A stretch of 64,000 nt of DNA from Syntrophus sp. (in: bacteria). Its GTDB lineage: Bacteria > Desulfobacterota > Syntrophorhabdia > Syntrophorhabdales > Syntrophorhabdaceae. Under the pieces are notes generated by a model. It was not told the origin of the DNA, did no database searches, and saw only the letters and a program-made list of their open reading frames with translations. The translations under genes and the position numbers were made by a program. This document shows positions 1-8,491 of this stretch, piece after piece (within the stretch, counting starts at the first letter, position 1; each line of letters begins with the position of its first letter). The DNA lies in assembly GCA_013824835.1 (NCBI GenBank), contig PNOM01000002.1, forward strand, positions 34,237 through 98,236, in the 5' to 3' direction.

Positions 1-1075
1 CGGGCACAAGATTGAGCCTTACAGGCCGTGCGAAGTCGAGCATCTCATCGAGGATCCTTTCGAGTCGGGATATCTCAAGGACAACGATCTCCATACGTCT
101 TGTATCATTATCGTCAAGGGCCGTATTTTTCAGGATGATCTGACTGTTCATCTTCACCGATGAAAGAGGGTTCCGTATTTCATGAGCAAGAGAGGTGGTC
201 AGCTTTCCTATGTGGGCAAGACGTTCTGACTCGCGAATCCGCCGCTCTGTCTCCATCCGTTCGGTTATATCCCTGCAAATACCGGCCACTGCATATTTGC
301 CCTGGTAGAGTATCCGTTTCACTTTGTTTTCAGTGGGGAGGACATTACCGTTTTTGTGGCGGCGGAGATACACATAAAGATCCTTGGTATCTTCTCCGGA
401 CATTCTTTTCTCATAGAGTTTTTGTACAATGGAGAGTGACTTGAAGGCAACGATGTCTGTGTAGGGTTTTCCGATGACCTCCTGAGGGGTGTAGCCGTGG
501 AGATCGCAAAAGGCCTGATTTGCAAAGACGATAACCCCTTTCTGGTTGACAAAATAACCGTCGTTTATCTCTTCAACCAGAACTCGGTATTTGGACTCTG
601 ATTCGGCAAGTTCTCTTGTCCGTTTTTCCACTTCACGTTCGAGGTTCTCGGTGTGATCCCTGATCTCCTTATCGTGGAGGGACTGATAATAATTGCTGAA
701 TTTCTTTATGGTATAGAGGAGGCATTCGTTTGTCCTCTCCAGGGACCGGAAAAGTTCTGTGCCGTCAAGCTCCTTCACCAGCATTGGCACAAGGGTGGTC
801 CTGTAGATCTCATAGGCATTCTGGATCTCTGAGAGAGAAAAACCTCCCTCAAGTCTGATCTTTGTAATCCATTCAATATGGTCATCAATCCTGGAGTAAT
901 CATTATGAACAAGAACAGCGAAATTAGCGTCATTGGCCCTTGAGACAGTGAAAAGGAGTTCATCTAAGGGTCTTTCAGCGTAGCGCTCGCTTACCGCCGA
1001 ATGGAGAAGGCGGATCCATCCCTCAATGATCTCGTCCCGATAGGTGGTCAGGATATCTTCAAGACCCATATGCAT
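1..1075 (-). CDS. PAS-domain sensor histidine kinase, 3' end cut by window
   Basis: This is the N-terminal part (about 358 residues) of a cytoplasmic-looking histidine kinase; the catalytic HATPase domain would lie beyond the left edge. From the translation of the reverse strand I see an alpha-helical N-terminal domain (about 1-135) resembling the RsbRD-type sensor domain, a short coiled coil (about 140-160, with EVEKRTRELAESE), a PAS domain (about 160-275, ending in the PAC-like GICRDITER) and a HisKA dimerisation helix with H-box SLAHEIRNPLSS; the phospho-acceptor is about His298. There is no membrane segment, so an internal signal is likely. The start is taken at the ATG ending at 1075; an in-frame ATG at 1069 is equally possible, and the promoter immediately upstream favours a leaderless start. 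No response regulator is visible in the window. Kinase assignment is firm; the N-terminal domain name is less certain. Confidence 0.85.
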   Translation of the reverse strand, partial: MHMGLEDILTTYRDEIIEGWIRLLHSAVSERYAERPLDELLFTVSRANDANFAVLVHNDYSRIDDHIEWITKIRLEGGFSLSEIQNAYEIYRTTLVPMLVKELDGTELFRSLERTNECLLYTIKKFSNYYQSLHDKEIRDHTENLEREVEKRTRELAESESKYRVLVEEINDGYFVNQKGVIVFANQAFCDLHGYTPQEVIGKPYTDIVAFKSLSIVQKLYEKRMSGEDTKDLYVYLRRHKNGNVLPTENKVKRILYQGKYAVAGICRDITERMETERRIRESERLAHIGKLTTSLAHEIRNPLSSVKMNSQIILKNTALDDNDTRRMEIVVLEISRLERILDEMLDFARPVRLNLVP

Positions 1076-1076
1076 G

Positions 1077-1105
1077 ATTGTATCGTGCAAAAAGGGGTTG
1101 GTCAA
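1077..1105 (-). promoter_or_regulatory. Sigma70-type promoter of the histidine kinase
   Basis: On the reverse strand TTGACC (1100-1105) and TACAAT (1077-1082) are separated by exactly 17 bases. The predicted transcription start, about seven bases beyond the -10 box, falls at about 1070, on or next to the first ATG codons of the kinase gene, so the transcript would have no leader or almost none. Confidence 0.55.
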
Positions 1106-1149
1106 GCCATAAACTTACTATCTATATCTTATGGCGCTGGAAGCTTTCC

Positions 1150-1683
1150 TCATTCACCAGCAAGCTTTTTCCTGATATTGTTCCAGAAAAGCACAGCTTC
1201 CCGCGTAGAAGGACTTTTCTTCAAATCTACTCCTTTTTCAACAAGATAGACTTCAAAGTGTTTTACAATGAATGGGTCGGGAATGCTGTCAATGACTGCA
1301 TAGAGATCCTTTTTGCTCGCTGACTGAATCTTTTTTATTGCCAGGTACCTGTCCATTTTCTCATCGATTCCGTAGGTATCTTTCACATCCTGCGGCAGAC
1401 CCTTCATGTCCCCATAAATAGCGGTATATTTTTGCCTGAATTCCTGATCATCCATCTTTTCGAGCTTGGCGATATTGTTTTTTTTTGCTTTGTCAATATC
1501 AGTTACCGCAATATAACCCTTTGCAAAGAGCTTGACCACTGTACTGACAACAAGCTCTTTTGATGCCTGCCCGTCAGAAACATTATTGCCTTTTCCTTCC
1601 CCGGCGCAAGGGGCCTCCTGCCCAAGGAAAAGACTGAAGACAATTACTGCGAGAGCAATAAAATATAACCTTATTCTGTCCAT
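1150..1683 (-). CDS. Small exported protein of unknown function
   Basis: A 177-residue protein with a typical signal peptide: a basic start (MDRIR), a hydrophobic stretch of about 15 residues, then a likely signal peptidase site near APCAG (about residue 26). The mature part is charged and helical, without motifs I recognise. It is probably periplasmic. The Cys in APC lacks a proper lipobox, so a lipoprotein is less likely. It lies 75 bases upstream of the histidine kinase on the same strand, but the kinase has its own promoter. The other side faces the divergent dcw promoter. Function unknown. Confidence 0.7.
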   Translation of the reverse strand: MDRIRLYFIALAVIVFSLFLGQEAPCAGEGKGNNVSDGQASKELVVSTVVKLFAKGYIAVTDIDKAKKNNIAKLEKMDDQEFRQKYTAIYGDMKGLPQDVKDTYGIDEKMDRYLAIKKIQSASKKDLYAVIDSIPDPFIVKHFEVYLVEKGVDLKKSPSTREAVLFWNNIRKKLAGE

Positions 1684-1842
1684 GCCCGATGAGTTTATGC
1701 CGACACCGCATTACTGTCAATACCCTGCCTGATTCCTCCAGTCTGAAAACGTCCGCAAAACGTGTTTTCTGGCCCTGTTTTTTCACGGACTACCCTGTTC
1801 AATACAAGGGTTTATTCCCTCATAAAATAACGTAAAAAACCC

Positions 1843-1871
1843 TTGACAAAAGACAATGGTACAAGTATATA
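1843..1871 (+). promoter_or_regulatory. Promoter of the dcw (division and cell wall) cluster
   Basis: TTGACA at 1843-1848 and TATATA at 1866-1871 with a 17-base spacer form a strong sigma70-type promoter about 40 bases upstream of mraZ. The MraZ-box array begins eight bases downstream of the -10 element, which fits promoter control by MraZ. The cluster downstream is packed without gaps, so this probably drives much of it. Confidence 0.8.
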
Positions 1872-1878
1872 TGTCTAA

Positions 1879-1908
1879 AGTGGTAAACTGTGTTATAAGG
1901 TGGGATAA
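1879..1908 (+). promoter_or_regulatory. Triple MraZ-binding box
   Basis: Three head-to-tail 10-base units (AGTGGTAAAC, TGTGTTATAA, GGTGGGATAA) share a GTGK core followed by an A/T-rich half. MraZ proteins are known to bind such GTGG repeats spaced one helical turn apart upstream of their own gene. The third unit contains the AAGGTGG sequence that also serves as the ribosome binding site of mraZ, so bound MraZ could influence both transcription and access to the start. Confidence 0.75.
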
Positions 1909-1910
1909 GA

Positions 1911-2351
1911 ATGTTTGCTGGACGGTATGAATACGGATTAGATGACAAGAGCAGGGTAAGCATACCTTCCAAGTTCAGAGAGGTTCTGTCCACCAATTAT
2001 GACATGAGGCTCATTCTCACAAACCTTGACGGATGCATCGTGGCGTACCCTTACCAGGAGTGGCTGGAAATACAGGAGCGGATATCAAAACGGGAGTCCC
2101 TGAAGAAAGAGGCGCGGACGTTTTTGAGATTCTACTATTCCGGGGTTTCAGAGTGTCCTATAGACAGACTCGGGAGGATCCTGATACCACAAACACTCAG
2201 GGCCTATGCGAATATCCAAAAAAACGCGGTAATCATAGGGATGAACCGCAAAATTGAGATATGGGCACAGGAAACATGGGAAGAATTGGTACGAAAAGCC
2301 ACTGCTGACCGTGAACAGATGGAAGATGTCCTGTCGGATCTCGGTCTTTGA
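1911..2351 (+). CDS. mraZ: Transcriptional regulator MraZ
   Basis: A 146-residue protein beginning MFAGRYEYGLDDKSRVSIP, the standard MraZ start, with two SpoVT/AbrB-like half-domains; the second includes CPIDRLGRILIPQTLR (about 82-97). Length fits the family (about 140-150). MraZ forms a ring-shaped DNA-binding oligomer that controls the dcw cluster. It is the first gene, directly behind its own promoter and operator, and its TGA overlaps the rsmH start. Assignment is secure. Confidence 0.97.
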   Translation: MFAGRYEYGLDDKSRVSIPSKFREVLSTNYDMRLILTNLDGCIVAYPYQEWLEIQERISKRESLKKEARTFLRFYYSGVSECPIDRLGRILIPQTLRAYANIQKNAVIIGMNRKIEIWAQETWEELVRKATADREQMEDVLSDLGL

Positions 2352-3217
2352 TGGGTGTTACTCATATACCTGTTCTTCTTGAGGATGTAATAGACAAGCT
2401 GGTCAACGATGAGACGGTTCTCTTTGTTGACGCAACAATTGGCGGGGCAGGCCATGCATATGCCATATTGGAGAGGTACCGGAATCTCAGGTTAATAGGC
2501 ATTGACGCCGACGAAGATGACCTGAGCATTGCGGAAGAGAGGCTCCACACATTTATTGACAGGGTGCAGCTGATTAGGGGGAATTTCAGGGATTTACGAC
2601 AGATATTGGGCGACCTTGGGATAGTCGCTATAGACAGCATCCTCTTCGACCTGGGTCTGTCTACATATCAGTTTATGGGGAACCGGGGGTTTAGTTTTAA
2701 TGATGATGCCTTTCTTGACATGAGGATGGATAACAGAGAGCCGGTCACGGCCTATGATGTTGTCAACAGTTATAGTTACGAAGGGCTAAGAGGCATTCTT
2801 GAAGAATACGGAGAGGAATACAGGGCGCCAAGGATAGCAAGGATGATCGTGGAAGAGAGAAAAAAAAGGCCTATATCCACCGCACGGGAGCTTGCCCATG
2901 TGGTGTCAAAAGCAAAGAGAAGAGAAGGAAGAATCCATCCTGCCACAAAAACCTTCCAGGCCCTGAGAATCGAGGTAAATCAGGAACTGGAGAATATCAA
3001 GACAGGAGTTAAGGATGCCATTACCCTTCTTGCCCCGAAAGGAAGAATCGGCGTTATATCCTTCCATTCCCTGGAAGACAGGATTATCAAGGAAACGTTT
3101 AAGGGTTCAGATTCATTGGCACTCGTTACAAAGAAACCCATACGGCCCGAGAGACCGGAGATACTCGAAAACCCGAGCGCACGGAGCGCCAAATTCAGGG
3201 TAGCAGAGAAACTGTAG
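2351..3217 (+). CDS. rsmH: 16S rRNA (cytosine-1402-N4)-methyltransferase RsmH (MraW)
   Basis: A 288-residue SAM-dependent methyltransferase that modifies C1402 of 16S rRNA. It begins MGVTHIPVLLEDV, with the SAM-binding stretch VDATIGGAGHA (about 26-36), the motif FDLGLSTYQF (about 99-108), and the conserved GVISFHSLEDRIIK near the C terminus. I place the start at ATG 2351, overlapping the mraZ stop as TGATG; a TTG one codon upstream is less likely. Its place as second gene of the dcw cluster is canonical. Confidence 0.97.
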   Translation: MGVTHIPVLLEDVIDKLVNDETVLFVDATIGGAGHAYAILERYRNLRLIGIDADEDDLSIAEERLHTFIDRVQLIRGNFRDLRQILGDLGIVAIDSILFDLGLSTYQFMGNRGFSFNDDAFLDMRMDNREPVTAYDVVNSYSYEGLRGILEEYGEEYRAPRIARMIVEERKKRPISTARELAHVVSKAKRREGRIHPATKTFQALRIEVNQELENIKTGVKDAITLLAPKGRIGVISFHSLEDRIIKETFKGSDSLALVTKKPIRPERPEILENPSARSAKFRVAEKL

Positions 3218-3229
3218 TCAGGTGAGATT

Positions 3230-3535
3230 ATGCAGAGGGTATATGTTTCACTGAAAAAGGAGACCGGGCATCATGGGGGGTTCCATTCCACATTAATAGT
3301 GATTCTCAGTTTCCTGATCTTTATCCTTATCACCTTTTTTACGAGGGGCGCTTTCAATCAAGAACGCGAGGCGCTCCTTGAAATATTAGGGAAAGGGAGG
3401 GAGGTAACTGCGCTGAATGAGAAATTGAAGATTGATCTCGCGAGTATCACCCGGGGAAGATACATTGAATTGAAGGCAAAAGAACGACTCGGTCTTAAAA
3501 GACCGAAAGACGGAGAGGTTATCATACTGAGATGA
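3230..3535 (+). CDS. ftsL: Cell division protein FtsL
   Basis: A 101-residue bitopic protein: a short basic cytoplasmic segment, one membrane span (about 22-41, TLIVILSFLIFILITFF), then a periplasmic coiled coil (about 45-80) and a short tail ending PKDGEVIIL. Size, topology and position after rsmH identify it as FtsL, the partner of FtsB and FtsQ in the divisome. FtsL sequences are poorly conserved, so the call rests on topology and context. A good ribosome site (AGGTGAG) precedes the ATG, and the stop overlaps the next gene as ATGA. Confidence 0.85.
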   Translation: MQRVYVSLKKETGHHGGFHSTLIVILSFLIFILITFFTRGAFNQEREALLEILGKGREVTALNEKLKIDLASITRGRYIELKAKERLGLKRPKDGEVIILR

Positions 3536-4569
3536 ACAAAAAGGCGAAAAGAAGAGCCTTTTTCATCTGTGCAGCCATTTTTGTCATGTATGTAATGGTA
3601 GGTTCGGGACTTCAGGAAAAATTGAGTATGAAAAGGATTGCGCACATTGACCAGGAAAAACCCGTGAATATGGGCATATATACGCAGAAACCGGCTGCCC
3701 GGACTGCATCTTTCACCACCCCTGCCGCAGCGCCTGCGCCTGTTTCCGTGGCCAAACCCGTTGAGGTTGCTACACCCAAGGCCCCGGCTGCAATAATACT
3801 ACCCCCTCCTCCTGTCCCTGCTTCTATCCCGGGGGTTGTAAATGCCCATACCGCAACGCCCCTGACAGCCCCTAAAGCTGTGGCCCCTCCCAGGGAGGCT
3901 GTCTATGCCGCCACATCGGCCTTTATGCGGCCTGAAGCCTTTGCGGAGCCATCCCTTTTCATTTCAGTTCCCATTATCTGCCATGCAATCAGGGAAGGTT
4001 TCATAGAAAAAGAGGGTTTGATTTTCATCAAAAAAGATGGCTATAATAATCCCAAATGGAAGAAAACCCTCGATATACTGAAGGATAAGGACGAAGAAGG
4101 CCTAAGAAGCATCTCAAAAGCTATCGGCAAAAAACAGATTCTCGATTTTCTGAAAAAAGAGGGCATCACACAAAAACAGGGGATTCCAATGGAAGATATC
4201 ATATTGGGGAAAGGCTATGGAGTGGAAAAGAAGAAGCTCCTCTCCCTATATGACAAGTATGTGCGTGCTGACTACCCGGGACTTTTCCCTTTTTCCCTCG
4301 AAGGACTAAGCATTGCACAAAACAGGAACGGATTTGAATTCCAGGGCCAGAGGGATGTTGCGAAGGAGCGCCGGGGAAAAGAGGATCCTGAATGGATGGT
4401 GCCCAACCTCACCAATCTTACTATGAAGGATGCCTTTGAAAAGCTTTCAGCCCATACCGCAAAGATCAAAATATACGGGAGCGGGAACGTAGTTGACCAG
4501 AATCCCAAACCTTTCCAGAGGACCCGCGGTGAAGCGGAATGTATTATTTACGGGAGAACATACCGGTAA
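3532..4569 (+). CDS. PASTA-domain single-pass protein in the ftsI slot (no transpeptidase domain)
   Basis: A 345-residue protein occupying the position between ftsL and murE where FtsI/PBP3 normally sits. I see a basic N terminus (MNKKAKRR), one membrane span (about 9-24), an Ala/Pro-rich periplasmic linker (about 55-135), a Lys-rich globular stretch (about 145-275) and a C-terminal PASTA-like domain (about 288-345, VPNLTNLTMKDAFEKL then VVDQNPKPF). The penicillin-binding transpeptidase motifs (SxxK, SxN, KTG) and the N-terminal pedestal domain are absent, and the protein is about half the usual length of FtsI. PASTA domains of SpoVD/FtsI-type proteins bind peptidoglycan or lipid II fragments. 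It may be a shortened FtsI relic, or a scaffold recruiting another transpeptidase. It overlaps ftsL by ATGA and the murE start by TAATG. Confidence 0.75.
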   Translation: MNKKAKRRAFFICAAIFVMYVMVGSGLQEKLSMKRIAHIDQEKPVNMGIYTQKPAARTASFTTPAAAPAPVSVAKPVEVATPKAPAAIILPPPPVPASIPGVVNAHTATPLTAPKAVAPPREAVYAATSAFMRPEAFAEPSLFISVPIICHAIREGFIEKEGLIFIKKDGYNNPKWKKTLDILKDKDEEGLRSISKAIGKKQILDFLKKEGITQKQGIPMEDIILGKGYGVEKKKLLSLYDKYVRADYPGLFPFSLEGLSIAQNRNGFEFQGQRDVAKERRGKEDPEWMVPNLTNLTMKDAFEKLSAHTAKIKIYGSGNVVDQNPKPFQRTRGEAECIIYGRTYR

Positions 4570-6026
4570 TGAAGCTCGCTGAACTTATTGATCATATGGA
4601 TATTGCCCGTATAAAGGGTGATCCTGACCAGGATATTACGAATATAACAAAGGATTCAAGGTCAGTAAAGGACGGCGCCCTGTTCTTTGCCACAAAGAAA
4701 AGCGCACCCTATATCCCCGAAGCAATCAAAAGGGGCGCAAAGGTTGTTGTGTCTGAGGGGGAATGGGAGGCATCGGCCCCCTGCTCAATTCTCACGGACG
4801 ACGTAGACCGGCTTCTGGGGAGTATGGCATCAAAATTCTACGGCTTTCCCTCAAGGCATCTATTTGTTGCTGGTATTACCGGTACGAATGGCAAGACAAC
4901 CACGACTTACCTCATTGAATCCATACTACGGGAGGCAGGAAAAAAGGCAGGGGTAATCGGCACCATCTCTTACAGATATGAAGGCCTAACCCTTAAGGCG
5001 GAGAATACTACCCCCGGCGCAGCAGAGATACACGGCCTGCTCAGGGATATGTATGATGTCCATACTGAATATGTGGCTATGGAGGTCTCATCCCATGCCC
5101 TGGACCAGAAGCGGGTGGAAGGTGTTGATTTTGACATGGCTATTTTTACAAACTTGACCCACGACCACCTCGACTACCATGGCGATTTTGAGACCTACAA
5201 GGCAGCAAAAAGACTCCTTTTTACTTACTTTCTCCAGAAAAGCAAGAAGGAGCAGAAATTTGCCGTCCTGAACATGGATGATCCGAACGTAAAGACCTTT
5301 GTGCCCGACCCCCCGGTGAAGACCTTCTTTTACAGTGCGACTGGTATCGCAGATGCCTGCCTCTTGAAAGGACAGGAAGATATTAATGGTCTCGAGCTTG
5401 AAATCTCCCTTATGGGCAGGAACATCTCACTCAGGTCACCCCTTGTGGGCATATTCAATGCCTCGAATATACTTGCCGCCTCTCTTTTTGGTTATGGGGC
5501 AGGCATACCCCTTGAAACAATCAAAAAGGGTATTGAGTCATTAAAGGGGGTACCTGGACGGGTTGAGAGGATTGTCAATAACAGGGGGATTTCGGTTTTT
5601 GTCGACTATGCCCATACCCCTGATGCCCTGAAAAAGGTATGCGAACTTCTTAATCGCCTCAAAAAAGGGCGCTTGATCGTTATATTCGGGTGTGGTGGTG
5701 ACAGGGATCGGACAAAAAGACCGGTCATGGGCGATATCGCATCACGCCGCGCCGATTTTGCCATTGTCACCTCCGACAATCCGAGGAAAGAAGAACCGGG
5801 CAGAATTATTGAAGAGATTACCCAGGGTATGAACAACAGAAAAGGACTCTTTACTGTTATCGAGAGCAGAAGGGAGGCTATTGCCGAGGGGATCAGGATG
5901 GCTCGGGAGAACGATGTAGTATTGATCGCTGGAAAAGGTCATGAGGATTACCAGATTATCGGGAACCAGACCTTTCCGTTCAGTGATCAGGAAACGGCAG
6001 AGGAGTTTCTGAATGTGGCATGTTGA
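4569..6026 (+). CDS. murE: UDP-MurNAc-L-Ala-D-Glu:meso-diaminopimelate ligase MurE
   Basis: A 485-residue cytoplasmic Mur ligase adding the third residue of the peptidoglycan stem. The ATP-binding loop is GITGTNGKTTTT (about 102-113), followed by TTPGAAEIH and the catalytic-domain HEVSSH-like motif MEVSSHALDQ. The C-terminal DNPR motif (about 403-406) is the signature for meso-diaminopimelate rather than lysine, which points to Gram-negative-type wall chemistry. I chose ATG 4569, which overlaps the preceding stop; ATG 4539 inside the upstream gene would add ten residues not typical of the family. Confidence 0.96.
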   Translation: MKLAELIDHMDIARIKGDPDQDITNITKDSRSVKDGALFFATKKSAPYIPEAIKRGAKVVVSEGEWEASAPCSILTDDVDRLLGSMASKFYGFPSRHLFVAGITGTNGKTTTTYLIESILREAGKKAGVIGTISYRYEGLTLKAENTTPGAAEIHGLLRDMYDVHTEYVAMEVSSHALDQKRVEGVDFDMAIFTNLTHDHLDYHGDFETYKAAKRLLFTYFLQKSKKEQKFAVLNMDDPNVKTFVPDPPVKTFFYSATGIADACLLKGQEDINGLELEISLMGRNISLRSPLVGIFNASNILAASLFGYGAGIPLETIKKGIESLKGVPGRVERIVNNRGISVFVDYAHTPDALKKVCELLNRLKKGRLIVIFGCGGDRDRTKRPVMGDIASRRADFAIVTSDNPRKEEPGRIIEEITQGMNNRKGLFTVIESRREAIAEGIRMARENDVVLIAGKGHEDYQIIGNQTFPFSDQETAEEFLNVAC

Positions 6027-7371
6027 CGAGTTGATAAAGGCAGTCAACGGGACACCTTTCAGAATCGAAAGGGATACCTTTGCCTCCATTTCAACGGATT
6101 CACGAACTATAGGCGCAGAGGAGCTCTTTATACCCCTTACAGGCAATAACTTCGACGGCCATCTCTATATTGAAAAGGCCTACATGCAATCCCATGGAGG
6201 CACGATCTGCGAGAAAAAACGGGCAGATATGTGTGCAAACACAGGAGGAACTACGATCCTTGTGGATGACACCACCCGTGCCCTTCTGGACCTTGCCCGA
6301 TGGAAAAGGGCGCAGATGAGCGGGACGTGCATTGCCCTTACAGGGAGCAATGGAAAGACGACCACCAAAGAGATCCTGGTCAGCATGATACAGCGGGTCT
6401 CTTCTGTAGCGTACAATGAAAAAAACTATAACAACCTGATCGGTGTTTCAAAGAGTATCCTTTCTATTAGCGGAAAACCGGCATTCTTCGTCTTTGAACT
6501 GGGCACAAACAGCCCCGGAGAGATTAAGGCCCTGTCCCGGACAGCACAACCTGACATCTCCCTTATCACCAATATCAATCCCTCCCACCTTGAAGGGCTT
6601 TTTGATCTCGAAGGGATCCTTCAGGAAAAGCTTGACCTCTTTTATCACACAAAAGAAGGGGGAAAGGTATTCATAAATGCCGATGACCCATGTATTGCCC
6701 CTGCCTACAAGGACCTGACCCATAGCGTATGTCTCTATGCGTTGACCAGTGAGGCGCCCTTCAGTCTCTCTATCATCAGAGACCTCGGCTGGCAGGGCTT
6801 TGAAATAGCGCTTACCTTTCAAAGGGACAGGTTTCAGGCACGGACGCACCTCCTCGGAATTCATAATCTCTATAACATCCTTGCGGCATCTGCCCTTGCA
6901 TGGACCATAGGGATTGACAAGAAAGAGATCGCAGAGGGGATAGCAGCCTTCCGCCCTTTTGACATGCGCTTTACGCCCATAGAATCGAGAAAGGGTTACA
7001 TGGTAATAGACGATGCATATAATGCAAACCCCGCGTCAATGGAATGGGCCTTGAGGACCCTTGAAGTCCTTCCCTGTCAGGGGAAACGAATCGCCATTAT
7101 CGGGGACATGAAGGAGCTGGGAGACAAAACAGCCCATTACCACAGGGAGTTAGGACGGTTTTTAAAGAAAGGTACGATTTCCATGATCCTTTTAATCGGC
7201 GACTCCGTGAAGGAGACCTTCAAAGAGCTGGGTGCAGAAAGGTCATTGTTCTTTGAAGACAAGGGACGCCTTATCGATTATGTAGCCTCCAGGGCTGATA
7301 AGGGGGATGTCATTCTCGTAAAGGGATCCAGGGCTTCAAAGATGGAAGAAATAGTGGAGGCCCTGATCTGA
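6013..7371 (+). CDS. murF: UDP-MurNAc-tripeptide:D-Ala-D-Ala ligase MurF
   Basis: A 452-residue Mur ligase that adds the D-Ala-D-Ala dipeptide to UDP-MurNAc-tripeptide. The P-loop [12 protein letters not shown] (about 109-120) with its Lys-Glu continuation is typical of Mur[13 protein letters not shown] and the [11 protein letters not shown] motif (about 334-344) support the call. Its start overlaps the end of murE by 14 bases and its stop overlaps mraY as TGATG, so translation is coupled. Confidence 0.96.
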   Translation: MWHVDELIKAVNGTPFRIERDTFASISTDSRTIGAEELFIPLTGNNFDGHLYIEKAYMQSHGGTICEKKRADMCANTGGTTILVDDTTRALLDLARWKRAQMSGTCIALTGSNGKTTTKEILVSMIQRVSSVAYNEKNYNNLIGVSKSILSISGKPAFFVFELGTNSPGEIKALSRTAQPDISLITNINPSHLEGLFDLEGILQEKLDLFYHTKEGGKVFINADDPCIAPAYKDLTHSVCLYALTSEAPFSLSIIRDLGWQGFEIALTFQRDRFQARTHLLGIHNLYNILAASALAWTIGIDKKEIAEGIAAFRPFDMRFTPIESRKGYMVIDDAYNANPASMEWALRTLEVLPCQGKRIAIIGDMKELGDKTAHYHRELGRFLKKGTISMILLIGDSVKETFKELGAERSLFFEDKGRLIDYVASRADKGDVILVKGSRASKMEEIVEALI

Positions 7372-8447
7372 TGCTCTATCATCTGCTCTACCCCCTCCAC
7401 ACCGTATTTTCGGTCTTCAATGTCTTCAGGTATATTACCTTCAGGACCGTTCTTGCAATCCTCTCCGCCCTTCTCATAAGTTTTTTTCTCACCCCTTATG
7501 TAATAAGGAAATTCCATGAGTGGAAGATCAGGAGCGACAAAAGGGAAGATGTACCAGAGAGGCATTCGGAAAAAAGCGGGACACCCACCATGGGCGGGTT
7601 TGTGATTCTTGTCTCCACCATCATTCCCACTCTCTGTTGGGCAGATCTGAAAAACCAGTATATCTGGCTCGTTGCCCTGACCATGGTCGCCTTCGGCGCC
7701 ATAGGTTTCGCAGATGACATCAGAAAGCTGAGGAGCCAGAGTGGTAAAGGCATTTCAGGAAGAACCAAGCTCCTTTTTCAGGTCTTCTTTGCCCTTCTCA
7801 TCGGTGTATTCCTCATCAGCCGTCCGGACTTCATCACAGAACTGACCATACCTTTTTTCAAAAACGCCACCCCTGATCTCGGCATCTACTATATATTTCT
7901 CTGCGTTTTTATCATCGTAGGCACGTCGAACGGCGTCAATCTTACAGACGGCCTTGACGGGCTTGCCATAGGGCCGGTTCTTACGGTCTGCTCCACCTTC
8001 CTCCTCTTTGCATACCTTGCGGGAAACGTAAAGTTTGCCCAGTATCTCCAGGTATTTTATGTGAGGGGCGCAGGAGAGCTGTCAATCCTCTGCGGCGCCA
8101 TGTTAGGGGCAGGCATAGGGTTCCTGTGGTATAATACGTACCCTGCTGAGCTCTTTATGGGGGACACAGGCTCCCTCTCTCTTGGGGCCTGTCTTGCGAC
8201 CATTGCGGTTATCATTAAACAGGAGACCCTTCTCGTCATCGCAGGGGGCATCTTTGTTATGGAAACCTTTTCTGTTATTATCCAGGTCCTTTCCTTTAAA
8301 TGGCGGGGTAAAAGGGTGTTCAGAATGGCGCCCATACACCACCATTTTGAATTAAAGGGGTGGAACGAGGGAAAAATTGTGGTCCGGTTCTGGATTATAT
8401 CAATAATCCTGGGCCTGATTGCCTTGAGCACATTGAAGTTGAGGTGA
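7371..8447 (+). CDS. mraY: Phospho-MurNAc-pentapeptide transferase MraY
   Basis: A 358-residue integral membrane enzyme with about ten spans that makes lipid I on undecaprenyl phosphate. Seen: [12 protein letters not shown] near the first cytoplasmic loop, the FADDIRK aspartates, [25 protein letters not shown] and the late [13 protein letters not shown] motif. All catalytic landmarks are present and the length is standard. It is the last mur gene before a 44-base spacer with a small direct repeat ahead of murD. Confidence 0.97.
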   Translation: MLYHLLYPLHTVFSVFNVFRYITFRTVLAILSALLISFFLTPYVIRKFHEWKIRSDKREDVPERHSEKSGTPTMGGFVILVSTIIPTLCWADLKNQYIWLVALTMVAFGAIGFADDIRKLRSQSGKGISGRTKLLFQVFFALLIGVFLISRPDFITELTIPFFKNATPDLGIYYIFLCVFIIVGTSNGVNLTDGLDGLAIGPVLTVCSTFLLFAYLAGNVKFAQYLQVFYVRGAGELSILCGAMLGAGIGFLWYNTYPAELFMGDTGSLSLGACLATIAVIIKQETLLVIAGGIFVMETFSVIIQVLSFKWRGKRVFRMAPIHHHFELKGWNEGKIVVRFWIISIILGLIALSTLKLR

Positions 8448-8460
8448 TTAAACCTGTCAC

Positions 8461-8481
8461 GCGTTACGGGTTACGGGTTTT
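8461..8481 (+). repeat. Short GTTACGG direct repeat between mraY and murD
   Basis: The 44-base spacer contains two consecutive GTTACGG units followed by GTTTT. Most other junctions in this cluster are overlaps, so this small insertion stands out; similar GTTACGG strings occur as dispersed repeats in other bacteria. The ribosome site of murD (AGAGGGG) starts just downstream. No further function can be read. Confidence 0.35.
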
Positions 8482-8491
8482 AAGAGGGGAA

